From the NCBI GenBank assembly GCA_037367405.1, contig JAZKJV010003139.1, forward strand, positions 248,001-312,000: 64,000 nucleotides of DNA, written 5' to 3'. Below the pieces are notes generated by a model. That model did not search any database. It was given only the letters and a program-made list of their open reading frames with translations, and was not told the origin of the DNA. This stretch comes from Ottelia alismoides (lineage: Eukaryota; Streptophyta; Magnoliopsida; Alismatales; Hydrocharitaceae). Below, in pieces: positions 10,520 through 23,503 of the stretch (positions are counted from its first letter, which is position 1; each line of letters begins with the position of its first letter). A program made the position numbers and the translations under genes.

Positions 10520-13500
10520 ATGATAAATAGAGAGTGGATATACAACCGTATAATAGATGGACGTATAGCAGATACCTTTCAAAGAGGTGTTTAGGAATTT
10601 ATACAATTTGCTTACGTACAAGGTTCCCGTGTCGTGGATTCAGATGGAATTATCTTTTTTCCGTGCAAGAAATGTTGTTTAATGAGGAAGAGATCAAAGG
10701 GTGAGGCTCAGTTACATCTTTATAAAATGGGTTTCATGGAAGGATATCAGATTTGGTGGAGGCATGAGGAGGATTACAAAGACAGGATGAATGACGCGGA
10801 AGGAGCTGACAATAGTAATCCTTTTGCATATATGGTTATGGACGTTACGGGTTCAGATTTTAATGCTACTTTTTTAGATGATGAGGAACCATATGGAGTC
10901 TATAGAATTTTACAAGCTGTTGAAAAAAGCAGAAGAGCCATTGTGGTTGGCTTGCAAGACATATTCAAAACTTTCTGCGATTTCGGATCTTCTATCGATG
11001 AAGATGGAGTATAATATGACCGTAATTTTGATGCAATGCTTAGGATTATCAAGAAAATGTTACCGGAAGATGCAAAATTACCTGATAATTATTACAAAAC
11101 GAAAAAGATGATGCGGAAGATGTGTTTAGCGGAAGTTAAAATAGACTCTTACATAAATCACCATATTTTATATTACGGTGAACACCAACATTTACAACAG
11201 TGTCCTGAATGTAATGAGCCAAGATATCACGAAGCAAGTAAGAGTGGGACGAAAATCTCGAAAAAGATTTTACGCTATTTTCCGTTGACTCCGAGATTGA
11301 AACGACTATATTATTGCAAAGAAACGGCGAAGTACATGACATGGCACGCGGAACATAAAGTCGATGAGTACATGGAGCATCCATCCGAGTCTGATTATTG
11401 GAAAGTATTGATGTCAACTTTTCCTACATTTAACAAAAAAAAGAGGAATTGCGTTATAGGTTTATGTACAGACGGGTTTAATCCTCATGAAAGAAGTAAA
11501 GATTACTCTTGCTGGCCAGTAATGACAACACCATACAATCTACCTCCATGATTATACAATAAGTGACAGTTTATGTTTCTTTCGCTGTTGATACCAGGAC
11601 CTACACATCCGGGAAAATACATTGACATTTATTTACGTCCTCTTATAGATGAGTTCAAAATGTTATGAGTCGATGGAGTTGATACATATGATGCCAATAA
11701 AAGTCAAACATTTAACATGAAAGTAGCTCTGCTTTGGACGATAAATGACTTCCCGGCATATGGAATGTTATCTGAATGGAGTACGCATGGACGTAAAAGT
11801 TGTCCATATTGTATGGAGAGTACTAAATCATTTCAGCTTCAACACGGTCAGAAACCATGTTTTTTTATTGTCACGGACGGTTTCTTCCAAACAATCATCC
11901 ATATCGAAGACAAAAGCAGTCATTTAAAAGAATACAATTGATCTTTCAGATCCCCCACCATTCAAGACAGGCGATACGATATTATCAAGCTTGGAAGAAT
12001 AGGAGAAATCGGCCTTAGAGAATGGAGATAAAACAAAAAATCTTCATACATTTGGTGACAATCATAATTGGATTAAGAAGAGTATATTTTGGGAATTACC
12101 ATATTAGAGTAATTAAGTTACTGATACGACACAACTTAGATGTCATGCATATAGAGAAAAATGTATTTGATAACATCTTCTATACTGTTATGAATGTAAC
12201 CGGTCGATCAAAAGATACAGTAAAGTCTCGTCGTGATTTACAAATCATATGCAATCAGCCAGAGTTGCATATAAAGGAACATAATAATGGAAGGGTTGAA
12301 CTTCCTAAAGCGAAGTATACCTTAGACAGAAATCAAGTTAAGCTTATCTGCGAATGGACAGGCAAATTGAAGTTTACTGACGGATATACATCAAATTTTT
12401 CCAATTTGGTCGATTTAAAGAAATTTTCATTTAAGGGAATGAAAAGTCATGACTGTCATGTTTTTATGAAAAGATTGATACCGTTAGTGTTCAGAGGATT
12501 GTTACCAAAAAATGTTGTCGATGTTCTTTCAGATGTTAGCAGATTTTTCAAGGTTCTATGCTCGTCATGCATACACCACATGGAGATGGTTTATCTTCAT
12601 AAAAATATTCCTGTGATTATGTGTAACTTGGAGAAGATATTTCTGCCGTCATTTTTTGATTCAATGGAGCATCTGACGATTCATATTTCATATGCAGCAA
12701 AAGTAGGAGGGCCGGTAAAATATCATTGGATGTATCCATTTGAAAGGTAATTAAAAATATTATAATCTTCTTACAATTTTCACTATTTCAAGCGGATCAA
12801 GTATGCTACATCCCACAAGTATCAAAGAAGAGAAAGAGCGTGTGACGGCCTGTTGTTCCCCCCACAGCCAAGTGGGCTTTGATCACGTCGAGGGTCCATC
12901 AGAGCACGTATTTCTTTTTTGGTCGTAACCTGTAGCACTCCGAAGGGTGCATCGAGAGGCTGAAGTGGAATCGATCTTTGTCAGGTTTTTCGGTCGAATC
13001 ATCCCTGCCCGAAGTCCAGATCTTTGTGGAGCCAGGATTGGGCGAGTCGCTTATTGCGTGAGCAGGAGTAGATTTTGATAGTGCTTTATTTGACATTTGG
13101 GGCTAGCCGGCAAAGGTTCTTCTTCAATTCGACGAAACGAAGTGATGGCGCACCATACTCTGATTAGTGATTAAGTGAGCGTGGCACCCGCGGCCACCTG
13201 ATTAATCAGAAGAGAAGTCAAAAGAGTCTTAGGACAACTAGGCAATCATGGAAGGAATGATGAAATAATCCGTGCCTCGCTCTTCTCCCGCCGAGGCCAT
13301 AAGTAAGTGGAGCCCCAAGGCGCTTTGTCTGTCGCTATCGTGAGGTAGCTACACGCTGGTTGTTTTTCCTGGGGAACTTGCACATCTACTGGCCCTATAC
13401 TAGACATCCATCCATCCTGCTCTGATAGCCCTAAACTTAGCTGAGGCTAAGCCCGATTGGCCTGAAACTTTAACTGTTGTGAAGATAAATTCTCGAGGTT

Positions 13501-13736
13501 ATATTTCTAATGATCACACTCATCATGAAGATGACATAGATGAAGCATTTATACCGACACATGAACGAATAGACTTAACAGAAGAAGTCCCAATCATCGA
13601 ATCAATTCGATTGGATGATAATGAAGTTTTTTGTGTTGACCTACAAGATGATACCAACTCCAGAAATGATGATTCAGAAAACTCAGAAAACGAAGAAATA
13701 TCCTTTAATCCCACCAAAATAAATGATAAAGATTAG
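10520..13736 (+). pseudogene. TNP2-type CACTA transposase (TnpD-like), broken
   Basis: This was the catalytic transposase of CACTA-1, acting in the nucleus to cut the element ends. The frame opens at ATG 10520 with the transposase-associated N-terminal domain (MINREWIYNR), hits an in-frame TAG at 10592, and continues through a CKKC cysteine motif. Recognisable family blocks follow: HLQQCPECNEPRY, LRYFPLTPRLKRLYYCKETA, LLIPGPTHPGKYIDIYLRPL, ALLWTINDFPAYGMLSEWST, LDVMHIEKNVFDNIFYTVMN and YHWMYPFER (to 12747). Frame changes fall near 10880, 11020, 11865 (a T run) and 12090-12120. TGA stops at NLPP and FKML sit where relatives have Trp. After 12747 a GTAATT splice donor is followed by a foreign-looking island, and the acidic C-terminal part resumes at about 13460-13736. 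It cannot make a full protein. Confidence 0.85.
12790..13455. other. Organelle-like DNA island inside the TNP2 gene
   Basis: About 665 bp of balanced composition interrupts an AT-rich transposase gene, apparently within an intron. Its texture, with many short GC patches, no frame and no repeat termini, resembles plant mitochondrial intergenic DNA, and I suspect a NUMT. This rests on impression and not on an alignment. It also contains a short inverted repeat, ctgattag...ctgattaatcag, near 13160-13210. Confidence 0.35.
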
Positions 13737-14011
13737 TTGTAAGTTTTATTACACAATTATAATCATGTAATTAATAACTATGTAATTAACTATTACATCA
13801 TATTACAGTCATGGCAGGTTTTGGACGTAGAGGGGCTCATAGATCACATCGATCCAATCGACCATCATCCTCAGATACACCTTCGTCCAGTAGGCAGCCC
13901 ACCCCGGATGTTGTTTTAGATTCACAGTCCGACGAGGTCCGGCGGGTCATAGCCTACTACGAGTCTTTTGGTTATCCTTCGCCACCCTTTTATGTATGCG
14001 GCTATGGAGAG

Positions 14012-17000
14012 CAAGGTTTGAAATTTCGATTTCGATCTCATTTCAGTAAGGTGTAATACCGAAATTTCGGGAAATTTCGACGATTTCGGTGGAAACGTCG
14101 GAAAGGCTAAAAAATCCGATTTTTTTCCAATTTTATTGAAAATTTCGATATTCCAAGTTATTAGAACAATAAATAACATACAAATACACAATTATTTCAC
14201 ACATATTGGTCATCTATACCCTATATATATAGACATATCGGTCATATCGGCCATATCGGTCATATCGGTGGTCATATTGTTGGAACCCAAGCAATATGTC
14301 TCGATCGATATGGGGTCGAAATGACCCATATTTTATCCATATCATTGCAATTGGGGATCTCCACACCTCTATACAACCTATCTCGACCGAAATCTCATAA
14401 GACAGTAAATATATAAAAGTTGAAACCATGGTTGTAACATTGATAATACATAAAAAAGGGTAATAGTCTAGTCTTACAAATACAATACAACTTACAACAA
14501 GTTAAATTTTTTAGGAACATGCATATTTCTGATAAATGCAATAAAAGAGTAAAGATTAAAATATAGTACCTGCCCTGGTGACATGTTTTGTTCAGAACCA
14601 GGAGCTCCGTGGTGGATCTGAATGCCCCCCTTCCTTGCTGTCTCTCATAGCGCATCGCAGATTCTATAAACTCGCAGTAGTTCTCTCATGTCATGTACGA
14701 GTACATGGCCTTGTAATCCATGACATACTGCCTGTATTGGTGGTCATCGATGCCTATGAGCATCCCGAGTCGAGGATAAGCAGCACTGGATTCGGTATCA
14801 CGAGTGGCACGACGAGGCTGCTGCGAACTACTGCCCTGAGATCCTCGGGACGACGACGACGGAGTAGGAGAAAATCTCTACGGAGGAGGAGGAGGAACTG
14901 CCGTGTAGTACTCAGGGAAGTAACCGTAGCTGTCACCCCCAAAGAAACTGCCCTGGCTCTGCTCAGGTTGGCTACTTTGGTAGTTGTCTCCGCTACTGTA
15001 TCCCCCATATCCACTGTAACCATATGAATATACTGGAGGTGCGTACTGAGGAGGAGGAGGAGGTCCTGGAGGAGGAGCTTGAAAGTATTCCGGGAAGACG
15101 CCAAATGATCTCTCATCGTGCGACGATCCATATCCGCCTAAAGGACTTTGTGCTCCTCCGCGATATGGGCTGTCAATATCCATGAATCTCAAAGAACGTA
15201 CAGATGATGTCAAATCTTCCATGTAGCTGTCGGTTAGACGATGGCCTCGACCGTAGTCGTAATCCCTAGGACCTGGACTCGGACTTGGAACAAATTGTCC
15301 GTGTGTGTTCCGTTGTCTCTCCATATATTCACGTCCTGCTTGTAGGCCTTCCTCAAGTCTGGTAGCTTGTGGTCTACGACCACTCCCTCCTGACCCACCT
15401 GAGTTTGACTCCCCACCACCACCAGGTCCAACACGACCAACATCGTCATCATCATCATCATCTCCACTGTCATCCTTTGACTTTGACTTGGATTTGGAGC
15501 TACTGGAGAGAATTTCATCAACAACTGCATCAATCTCGCCCTTCAACCCTCCAACAGGGTCTGTAATCCACCCGGATCTGGCCAAAAAGTCACCAACGTC
15601 TGCTCCCATTTGCCGGCTTATGTTCTCATTCGGTCTTCCACCTGGCTGATCGAGAACTGGGGCACCATTGGAATCCATCCACCTTTGGAGAACGTCCTCA
15701 TCAGCATCGTCATCGTGCATCTTGAAAATGTATGCAAGGTCAATAGGGTCCGTGTAGTCATCTTTGTCATGTTCTCTGTTGCATGCTTCAATTTCAGCCT
15801 CAAGTTATGCACGAAGACAAGGTCATTGAGCTTCTTTTCTCCCAACCTGTTCCTTCTCTTAGAATGTATCAAATTGAACGTGCTCCAGTTCCTCTCACAA
15901 CCGTCAGCAGATGCGGTTTGAGACAACACTTTCACTGCCACACTTCGAAGGTTGGGAGCTTCCATCCCGTATAACATCTACCATTCGGCTGCAAAAAAAG
16001 GAGAAGACAGAAATCATAAGTACAAATAAATGTACACACAACACAAGTAATGGTTTTATTTGCCTCCGTCCCTAGCATGAAGAGTATTGCCACGACCGTT
16101 GACCGCAGTAATCCCACCAAAGGAACCCAATGCATCTCGGTAATACTTAACCTGCACAACGCACAAATAGGTTCAACCCAAATATCTTGTGACTCAAAAT
16201 ATAGGTAGAAATTGAGGATAGTACCTCATTCATGCACATGATCTGTAACTTCTCGTCCTTGACGAGCTTCTCCACCACAATCTGTACGGCTGAGAGAAGG
16301 TCACCATTTGTACCAAGTCCATTCTTGTAGTGGTACTTAGGATTGAAGTAATAAGCTGCACAGAAAGTCACGAACAAGCTCATTTATGATGTCCAACTAT
16401 AGACATTTAAATAATTGAAAAAAACATTTTTACATAATACATACTGGCCTTGTGAAGAGGATGTGAGCATCTTGGACCATTGCTCGTTTATGATGTCCAA
16501 CCATGCTTTCGATCCCTTCCCAACTGCTTCTCTGACCTTCTCTCTCATGCAGCGCATTGCCTCGTAGATGACTCCCATGGTGGGCTTCTTGTCGCCATCC
16601 ACGATCCGCAATGCAGATACAACTGGATCCATGATCCTCGTGACCCGAGTCATATCATCCCAAAAGGAGATATCATTGATCAATATCTCCACCTTCCGTC
16701 CTCCTTCAGTTCGAGCTTCAGGTATCTCGAACCACTCACCCTGGCAACACATGGTTTTCAAACCCGTCTTATGTTGCTTGAGGCTTTGCAATGCTATAAA
16801 ATTGGTTGCAAAGCGTGTGATGCCAGGCTTCACCAACTCCCCATTGCACATCCGCCTCATTAGTGCCAACACTTTGCTGTGGTTGTAGATGAATGTGGTG
16901 ATCATTCGTGCTTTGTCCACCACCCTTGAGACGAGCTTCCTCTTGCTGAAATCCTTAAGGATCAAGTCAATGCAATGCGCAGCACACGGTGTCCAGAAAA

Positions 17001-18966
17001 TTCTGTAGCTCCTGGACTTCATAATTGTTTCACCAGCCTTCTTGAAGTTGATGCCGTTATCTGTCACAATTTGCACAATGTGCTCTTTCCTAACCTCCTT
17101 TATAACGTCCTTCATCAACTTCGGAAGGTACCTGTGGTCCTTCACATGCTCAGATGTATCAACAGATTTCAAGAAAATTGTCTTCCCATCGCAGTAAACA
17201 AGGAAGTTGATGATCTGCTTCCTTGTGTAGCTCGTCCACCCATCGCACATCAATGTCACCCCATACTTTGGCCATCTCCTCCTCAACTCGACGATGTACT
17301 CATTCATCTACTTCACTGTTTTCTGCCTCGGATCCTTGCTTGTCTTGTATTGTATGGATCCACTCCTCGTCAAGAAGGGCTCAATTCCCTTCCCCTTGTG
17401 TTTCTTGGTGGGTGGTGGTACTGGTACGCCTCCAGAACCACTCCCACTCCCACCTGCACCATAGAAGCCGCCCTGTGCACCACCGAGTTCTCTCCTCTTG
17501 AACTCGCTCCTCAATGATTCTTGTGTAGCCCTTCTGTATGCCCTCCTCTCTGATGCAGTCTGAATGTCGGCGGGGTACACAAAATCATCGTCGTCTGAAT
17601 CAGAAATGACGTTTCTTTCTCGAACATGAACTCCTTCATTTGTTCTTCCCTTCTTACTCTCTCCGTCTCCTTTTCATTCTTTCCGTCCAAGCTCGCCTTG
17701 ACCTTGTCTCTCACATCTTTGAGACAACGCGTGCACTTGGCAATATTCTTGTTGTTTCCAACAAGATGTTGCTTCATCCTTGTGATCCCGCCTCCTCCCA
17801 ACTTCTTCCCACAGAAATTGCATTGCGGCTTCGCCTTATTTCCATCAGGAGAGGACGCATACCTCCAGCCAATGTCCCCACTGAATTCTTCCATCTGATC
17901 ATCAGAACTGTCAGATCCAGAACCGGAAGCTGAATGTGCCATGGTGAATATCCAAATTAAGAACCGGAACCGAAACCAGAATGTGGCAGAATGTGCCATG
18001 GTGGATATGAACGTCAAAATCTGTGAGGAAAATCAAGAACAAACATTAAGTTGGCATACAATGCAACTGCTTATGAATATGCAAATTATTTTATTTTTTA
18101 AATTTCGGAATTATTATATATTTAATTTTTCCAACACCTACTTTTCCGATTTACAGAAAAAAGACCTTGGATCTATACATTAGGATCTTAGATCTACAAA
18201 TTAGGGGACTATTTTCAAGAATGACTACGTAATTGACACAAAATATGAACAAAAACATAAATATTTAACAAATGATTTTCGGATTTTCTATATTTTTAAT
18301 TTTTATTAATCCAAAAAAATTTCCTGACTATGATTTCTACTTCCAAAACTCAAGATCCGAATATATAATACCACAACTCATTATCATTCCACATTAAACC
18401 TCAAAAGCCCCAATTTCTTCTAACATAGATCCAAGAAAATATTCTCCAACAATGTTTTACTTCATGTTAATTTCAGATCTGTGATACAATGATTATAGCT
18501 AGCACTATTGTGGAAAAAAACACAAAAGCCCCAATTTTCTACTCCAAATTTATACCTATTTTGGGGGAAATCTCTCAAATTAAACACCATGCCAAGCTAT
18601 ATCAACATCCTAACAGTCAAATCCCTAAAAAAATTAATGAATTTGAAGAAGATTTATCATAATTTGGCTTACCTCAAAGGAAGAAGGTCTTGGAAGATGA
18701 AGGAGAGCAGCCTATGCACGAAGTCGGGCGAAATGGGGAGCTTTCGGCCGATGTTTCGGTATATTTCGACATTTGCATGAATTTTCTATTCAAAGATTCC
18801 ATATGTCGGCTGAGATATTGAGACGAGCCGAGATATCGACGATATCTCGCGATATTTCGACCGAAACCGGGGAAATCGATATACAGTGTAGTTTCGAGAC
18901 CCGATACCCATCGAAACCGAAATTTCGTCGAAATTTCGGCGAAATTTCGCGAGATTTCAGTCCATG
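14012..18966 (-). mobile_element. hAT transposon nested in CACTA-1
   Basis: The 4,955-bp element is bounded by a perfect 8-bp duplication, ATGGAGAG (14004-14011 and 18967-18974), the size typical of hAT elements. The terminal inverted repeats are imperfect: CAAGGTTTGAAATTTCG on the left and, read inward from the right, CATGGACTGAAATCTCG. Both ends are packed with subterminal CGAAATTTCG and atatcgg motifs (14020-14300 and 18720-18960). One transposase gene lies inside on the - strand. Confidence 0.93.
14878..17942 (-). pseudogene. hAT transposase (BED finger, DUF659, hAT dimerisation), damaged
   Basis: The likely start, MAHSASGSGS at 17942, leads into a BED-type zinc finger (CNFCGKKLGGGGITRMKQHL). 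A frame change near 17615 and an in-frame TAG at 17308-17310 separate this from the RNase-H-like core (GVTLMCDGWTS, IVQIVTDNGINFKKAG, CAAHCIDLILKDF; 16384-17307, DUF659 type). After an intron come AAYYFNPKYHYKNGLG (16147-16383) and the C-terminal dimerisation block (CERNWSTFNLIHSKRRNRL, about 15800-15960). A long low-complexity tail follows (about 14880-15720), with poly-Asp, Gly/Ser, then Pro/Tyr/Gln/Gly-rich segments. The two breaks suggest a recently inactivated copy, although splicing could remove one. Confidence 0.85.
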
Positions 18967-21059
18967 ATGGAGAGCCGCTCCTACTGAATTCCTGGTCCCG
19001 GTCCCCATACCAGCACATACATCGATGGGTTCTGGTTCTCCTTCTTCTGGACGTCCGAGCACCTCCGTGCTTTTACCTGTCGCATTTGGATAGACTTTGG
19101 CATCCCACCTTTTATTGGAGGTTACGACGGATGGGAGGTAAGATTTTAATAAATGCCATCATTTAAATTTTTCCAAATATTTATAAATTGTGTCATATTT
19201 ACAAATTTTACCAAATGCAGAGATTTTTTGAATAGCAACAGGTTGACAAAGGAGATAACCAACATAATCAAGACACACTTGACTTGCATGCAATTTAGAT
19301 GGTGTCGCATCCCTACTTCGGAACAGGAGAGACTGTTTGACATGTTTTTGGTAAGAAAAATTTCTAAGAAGTGATATAGAATTTTTTGGTCAAGTTTTTT
19401 GGATTTGATATTTTTTTTAATTTAAGAGTAGGTTTCGCCTTGGTTCCGATCTGGGGAATGACGCTTATCATCGAGCCTTTATTCGTTTGGCAGAAAAGAG
19501 AATGAGCGATACATTTTTCAAGGCAAGGAGAGACTTGCATGTGAAGACGGGATGCGAGGAGATGAATTTTGAGGAGATGAAGAGGTTCCCGCCAACATGG
19601 TGTACGGAAGAAAGGTATTGTATTTCTTAAAGAATTTATAATAAACTTTTTAAAGAAATAACTAATCATAACATATTCCTTACAGATGGACAGGTTTTTG
19701 TGATGCATTCATTGCACATGCGGAGTTTGGAAGAAGATCCACGGCGGGTAGGACAAACCGCCAAAAATAAAGGATTAAATCGACAAGTGGCTCTAAAAGC
19801 CACAATCAGATCAGAGCGGAGATCGTATTACAATATAAAAGTTATTTTTTGAAATCTACTTTAATATAATGCAATGTTGTTATCACATCTTAAAATTATT
19901 TTTCAGGTAGCTAGGTTGGAAAGAGAACCCTCTTTTCAGGAGTGGTGGTCGAGGTCCCACATGAGTGAGAAAGAAGGAGAGTCGCAATGGTCCACTCCTG
20001 AAGCAGGAGAATTGTTGGTAAATCTATCAATTTATTTGCAATTGAATGATACATTATAACTCATTTTTCTATATTTCACTTTGTATTTCAGGATCGTTAT
20101 TTGGCATTATCTGTAGAAAAATGGGGTGGTGATCCAACTGGAGAGCAATCACCATTTGATAAAACAATCTAGAAGCATGTATAGATAAATATTATCTTAC
20201 TATACTCATTTATAATATATAATTTCATATTAAACAATGAAAATCTTATAAGGTGTTGGAGGAGAGGGACGTTGTGGCGAACATGAAGCAGACGCTTGGT
20301 GGTCTTCCTCCATATTATGTGGATGAACATCGTCATTCCTATTCTGCATACTCCCAGCCTTCGTACACACAACCACATCCGTCCCAATCATCAATTTCAA
20401 TGGAGTCGCAGATGGCGATGATGGTGGAGCAGGTGAAGAAGCTCAGAGAAGATTTTACGGCGTACATGTAAGTATTCTACTTAGAATGAGTAATAATTTT
20501 ATATTTCTATATCCACAAATTGCAAGTAACATGAATATATCTTCCATAAATAATATAGGTCACAAGGGCGTGCATCTCAACATGAGGAGATTGAATCCGA
20601 TGACGAAGAGGAGGAGGAGAACGACCTTGAAGAAGAGGCACACATGTATGCTATGTTCAAAGAAAAGGAGAAGGAAAAAAAGAAATTAAAGCAGGGTTTA
20701 ATGTCTAAATTTTTTAGATCAAAGAAGAAGTAAATTGTTGTTGGTATTGACTTCTATTGTTGTTAAACTTTTAGCACGTCTTTTAATTTATATGAACTTT
20801 GATAGTATAATTTGTTGTAATTTTACTTGTCGTTGCTTTGAACATATATTTGTAGTATTTAGATGTTAAATTTGAATGTTTATTTCTAAGTTCATGTATA
20901 TTGCGTGACTTCGACTTGTCAGTTCTAGTTATCTTAGTTGGCGAACTGGTATACTATATATACGCTTAGCGAGCTCTGATAAGCACACCTGCAGTGGTTT
21001 ATTGGCAGGTTATACATGTTCGACGGGGCGTCAAAACCCCGTCGAACCTGTATAATTTT

Positions 21060-21350
21060 TTTCCTGGAATTTGATTTGGGCGAGCACATGTGCTCGCCAG
21101 GTGTTCTGTGACTGATCGCCCTATTTAATAGGAGCAATCATTTTAGCGAGCACATTTGTGCACGTCAGGAAGCGGGCGAGCACATAGCGTCCCAAAGTGC
21201 TCGCCCACCTGTCGGAGCGACTCTCGTATAAGCGAGCATGCGCTGAACGAGCACATGTGCTCGCCCATCGACCAGGCGTACGCATGACATGCACTCGGCG
21301 TGCACATTACGAGTCATCATGTGCATGTCAATCCCGTCTTTTTTCTAATT
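21060..21350. repeat. Right subterminal palindromic repeats and terminus of CACTA-1
   Basis: GCGAGCACATGTGCTCGC-type palindromes recur at about 21079, 21143, 21175 and 21232-21270, mirroring the left end. The last 20 bases form a degenerate inverted copy of the left terminus. Confidence 0.7.
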
Positions 21351-22345
21351 TTTAAGCCCTCGTGTAATTTTTACGTGAGGTGATGATTTTGCATTTAAGC
21401 CCTTATGTATTTTGTAATTTTTATTTCACCCATAAAATTTAAATATTAATAATATACTTTTGGGAAATTTGCAGAAACATCCTAACATTTATTTTAATTG
21501 CATTTATGTTCTTTCAATACTTATATTTTTGTTCTTGCATTTCATTTATTAATAATACCATTCGCACTCCAAAAATTATGAAAAATAGGTTAAGTGTCTG
21601 CTAGTGTACACATTCACGCTATATTTTTATGCATTTTATGTATTTTTCCTATTTATTAAAAATAATAAAACACTTTTTCCCTTTTTTGACTTAAAAATAA
21701 CCAAAAAAATAAAACCTTTTAAAAATTATATTATGTGTATTTTAGTATTTTGATACTCTAGACCAAAAATCCCTAATCATTGAAAAAGATTAAAAATAAA
21801 AAATCTCTAAAATCCTTTATAAAAATATAAAAATCACCCAAAAATCCAAAAATATTCATTTCTATCTCTTAATTTTACTTTATTAGATTTATTAATTAAA
21901 AATATTTTTGGAAACTTTTGGCTTTATTTACTATTTTTAAGTTCCAAATCAATTCATCCAATTTATTTAATTCTTATTTTGGGATATTTCTGACTTTAAA
22001 AATACCTAAAAATTAGTAAAAATATCTAAAAAATCACAAAAATCGTAGCAAAATATTTAAAAACAAAAATATTTTTCTATAATTTTTATTTTTTAGTTGT
22101 ATTTATAATTATACCACTCTATATTGTATATATTGTTATGGATATTCCTATATTAGTTATTTTAAAAGAGAAAGAAATTAAAAAAATAAAATAAAAGTTA
22201 AAAAATTTAAAATTTAAAAATTAAAACAAAAAAAATTTTAAATTAAAATCCACACAAAAAGACAATAAAAAGGCAAGAGAGAAGGACAAAGATTTTGCAC
22301 TCACTTGCATAATATATCACGTTTGCTCTCTGTTCGACACTCTAT
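21351..22345 (+). other. AT-rich LTR U5-like DNA right of CACTA-1
   Basis: This AT-rich stretch without a gene resembles LTR U5 DNA. The part at 21740-21860 (around ctctagaccaaaaatc) closely parallels 7735-7810. It is probably the other half of an Athila-like LTR into which CACTA-1 inserted, but I cannot fix its ends. Confidence 0.4.
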
Positions 22346-22545
22346 GGGTCTGTTTGGTTGCTGGGTTGAGGTGGGTTGGGATAACCTGATGTGAATAGTA
22401 GTTGTTTGGGATGGTTATGATGGTTGGAGAGGGTTAGAATAAAGAATGTGATATGATGTCATTATGATTTGTGTTGGAATTTCAACCTAAGAATATGGAG
22501 GGGTAAATCAGATTACCCCGAGGTAACCTTGTTACCAAGGGACCC
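22346..22545. mobile_element. Small MITE (Tourist/Harbinger-like ends)
   Basis: This 200-bp segment begins GGGTCTGTTTGGTTGC and ends TGTTACCAAGGGACCC, an imperfect inverted repeat, and is flanked by TAT on both sides (22343-22345 and 22546-22548). The GGG(T/C)CTGTTTGG start is common in PIF/Harbinger-derived MITEs. It has no coding capacity. Confidence 0.55.
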
Positions 22546-23503
22546 TATACATACTTATACCTATATACACATTTGTAGATTTATAATAAATTTTAACTCC
22601 ATAAATTTTATTTGTATTGCTATATCTTATTTGTGAGTTAATTGTTGATTTAGAAGGAATTCTTGAGCGGTCAACTCATGGATTGTTGATCCACCTTGTG
22701 GATGAACACGACCCTATGGAATCTCCTTTTCAATGATATGAGTGAGGATGCCTTATAAATACATACTAGTTGGGGAATTTGCCTGGATCTTTATTTTTTG
22801 CTATATTTAATTGGTCGTATTCAACCATTGATTATCTTGAATGGGAAATGGTTGTTTGATTGAAAAGTCAATAAAAGGTAATAGAAAGATTATTGATTTC
22901 ATTCATTTTCTCCTTCCATGCAGGGTATCTTACAAACAATTCTCCCTTAATAATGAACAAAAAAAGCCTTGTAGCAACTTTATCTTTTACACTCTCCGTA
23001 TATACAAGTTGTTGCACTATACATCAATAAATAATGTGGACTGCATTAGTAGCATAACGTGTCATTCAAAACAAAATGATAAAGGAAAAAAATTTAGTTA
23101 GCGTCTTCTTAATATTTTAAAATTTTGTCGATATACGCGCAATAATTGTGAAAAAACGAAGATGAGCCAATGTAATATTGTGATCGATCACAAATGCTTG
23201 ACATGAACTTTTAGATAGTTAAGAATATTTTTATAACAAATATTAATATTCTTTTTACAAACTTTTAACCAAATATAACGACTACATATTCGTCATTTAG
23301 ATCCGCCTCGTAAATGCAATCTACTGCTTCCATATCTTCTTGCGTATACAATATCTCAAGATCTAGTTGGATTAGAGGAAAACAAATTTTCTGGAGACAA
23401 TTGGGAATACTTTTTTCGAATAACCTTTTTCTTTTGCAATAATTACTAAAAATAATATTATAAATCATTTCGTTGAAAGAGATCCAAAATTACACAATCA
23501 AAT
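22546..23503. other. Intergenic DNA, nothing recognised
   Basis: AT-rich sequence. An 86-codon frame at 22841 has no recognisable motif. I see no gene or repeat structure. Confidence 0.4.

Larger units (their letters stand above)
13811..20733 (+). pseudogene. Second CACTA-1 gene, TnpA-like (Transposase_24 type), split by hAT
   Basis: This lies downstream of the TNP2 gene on the same strand, as in other plant CACTA elements, where the second protein binds subterminal repeats. The first exon (MAGFGRRGAHRSHRSNRPSS, Ser/Arg-rich) runs to about 14003, where the hAT element inserted; coding resumes at 18975. Later exon-like blocks read RLTKEITNIIKTHLTCMQFR (19231-19349), a block with RMSDTFFKARRDLHVKTG (about 19430-19616), WTGFCDAFIAHAEFGRRS (from 19686), ARLEREPSF (19910-20020), DRYLALSVEKWGGDPTGEQS (20092-20170), MVEQVKKLREDF (20253-20468), and an acidic/Lys-rich tail ending FFRSKKK and a stop at 20731-20733. 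Introns with GT...AG borders separate the blocks. A TAA after NRQK near 19769 and frame problems indicate decay. Exon borders are approximate. Confidence 0.7.
8543..21350 (+). mobile_element. Decayed autonomous CACTA (En/Spm) transposon, CACTA-1
   Basis: The left end reads CACTACAAAAAAGCGCGATT. The right end (about 21330-21350) is a mutated inverted copy in which CTTTTTTGTAGTG has become CTTTTTTCTAATT. Both ends carry many subterminal copies of GCGAGCAC/GTGCTCGC. Inside are a TNP2-type transposase gene (10520-13736) and a second, TnpA-like gene (13811-20733), both on the + strand and both broken. The flanking trinucleotides ATC and TTT do not match, so the right boundary is approximate or the duplication has decayed. 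A 4,955-bp hAT element is nested inside. The 9000-10500 leader holds no gene that I can support. Confidence 0.85.

Noticed and set aside
14214..14280. Repeated atatcggtcatatcgg as an independent satellite
   Set aside because: It is part of the subterminal repeats of the hAT element.
8540..21353. A 3-bp target duplication for CACTA-1
   Set aside because: Flanks are ATC on the left and TTT on the right, so no duplication is claimed.
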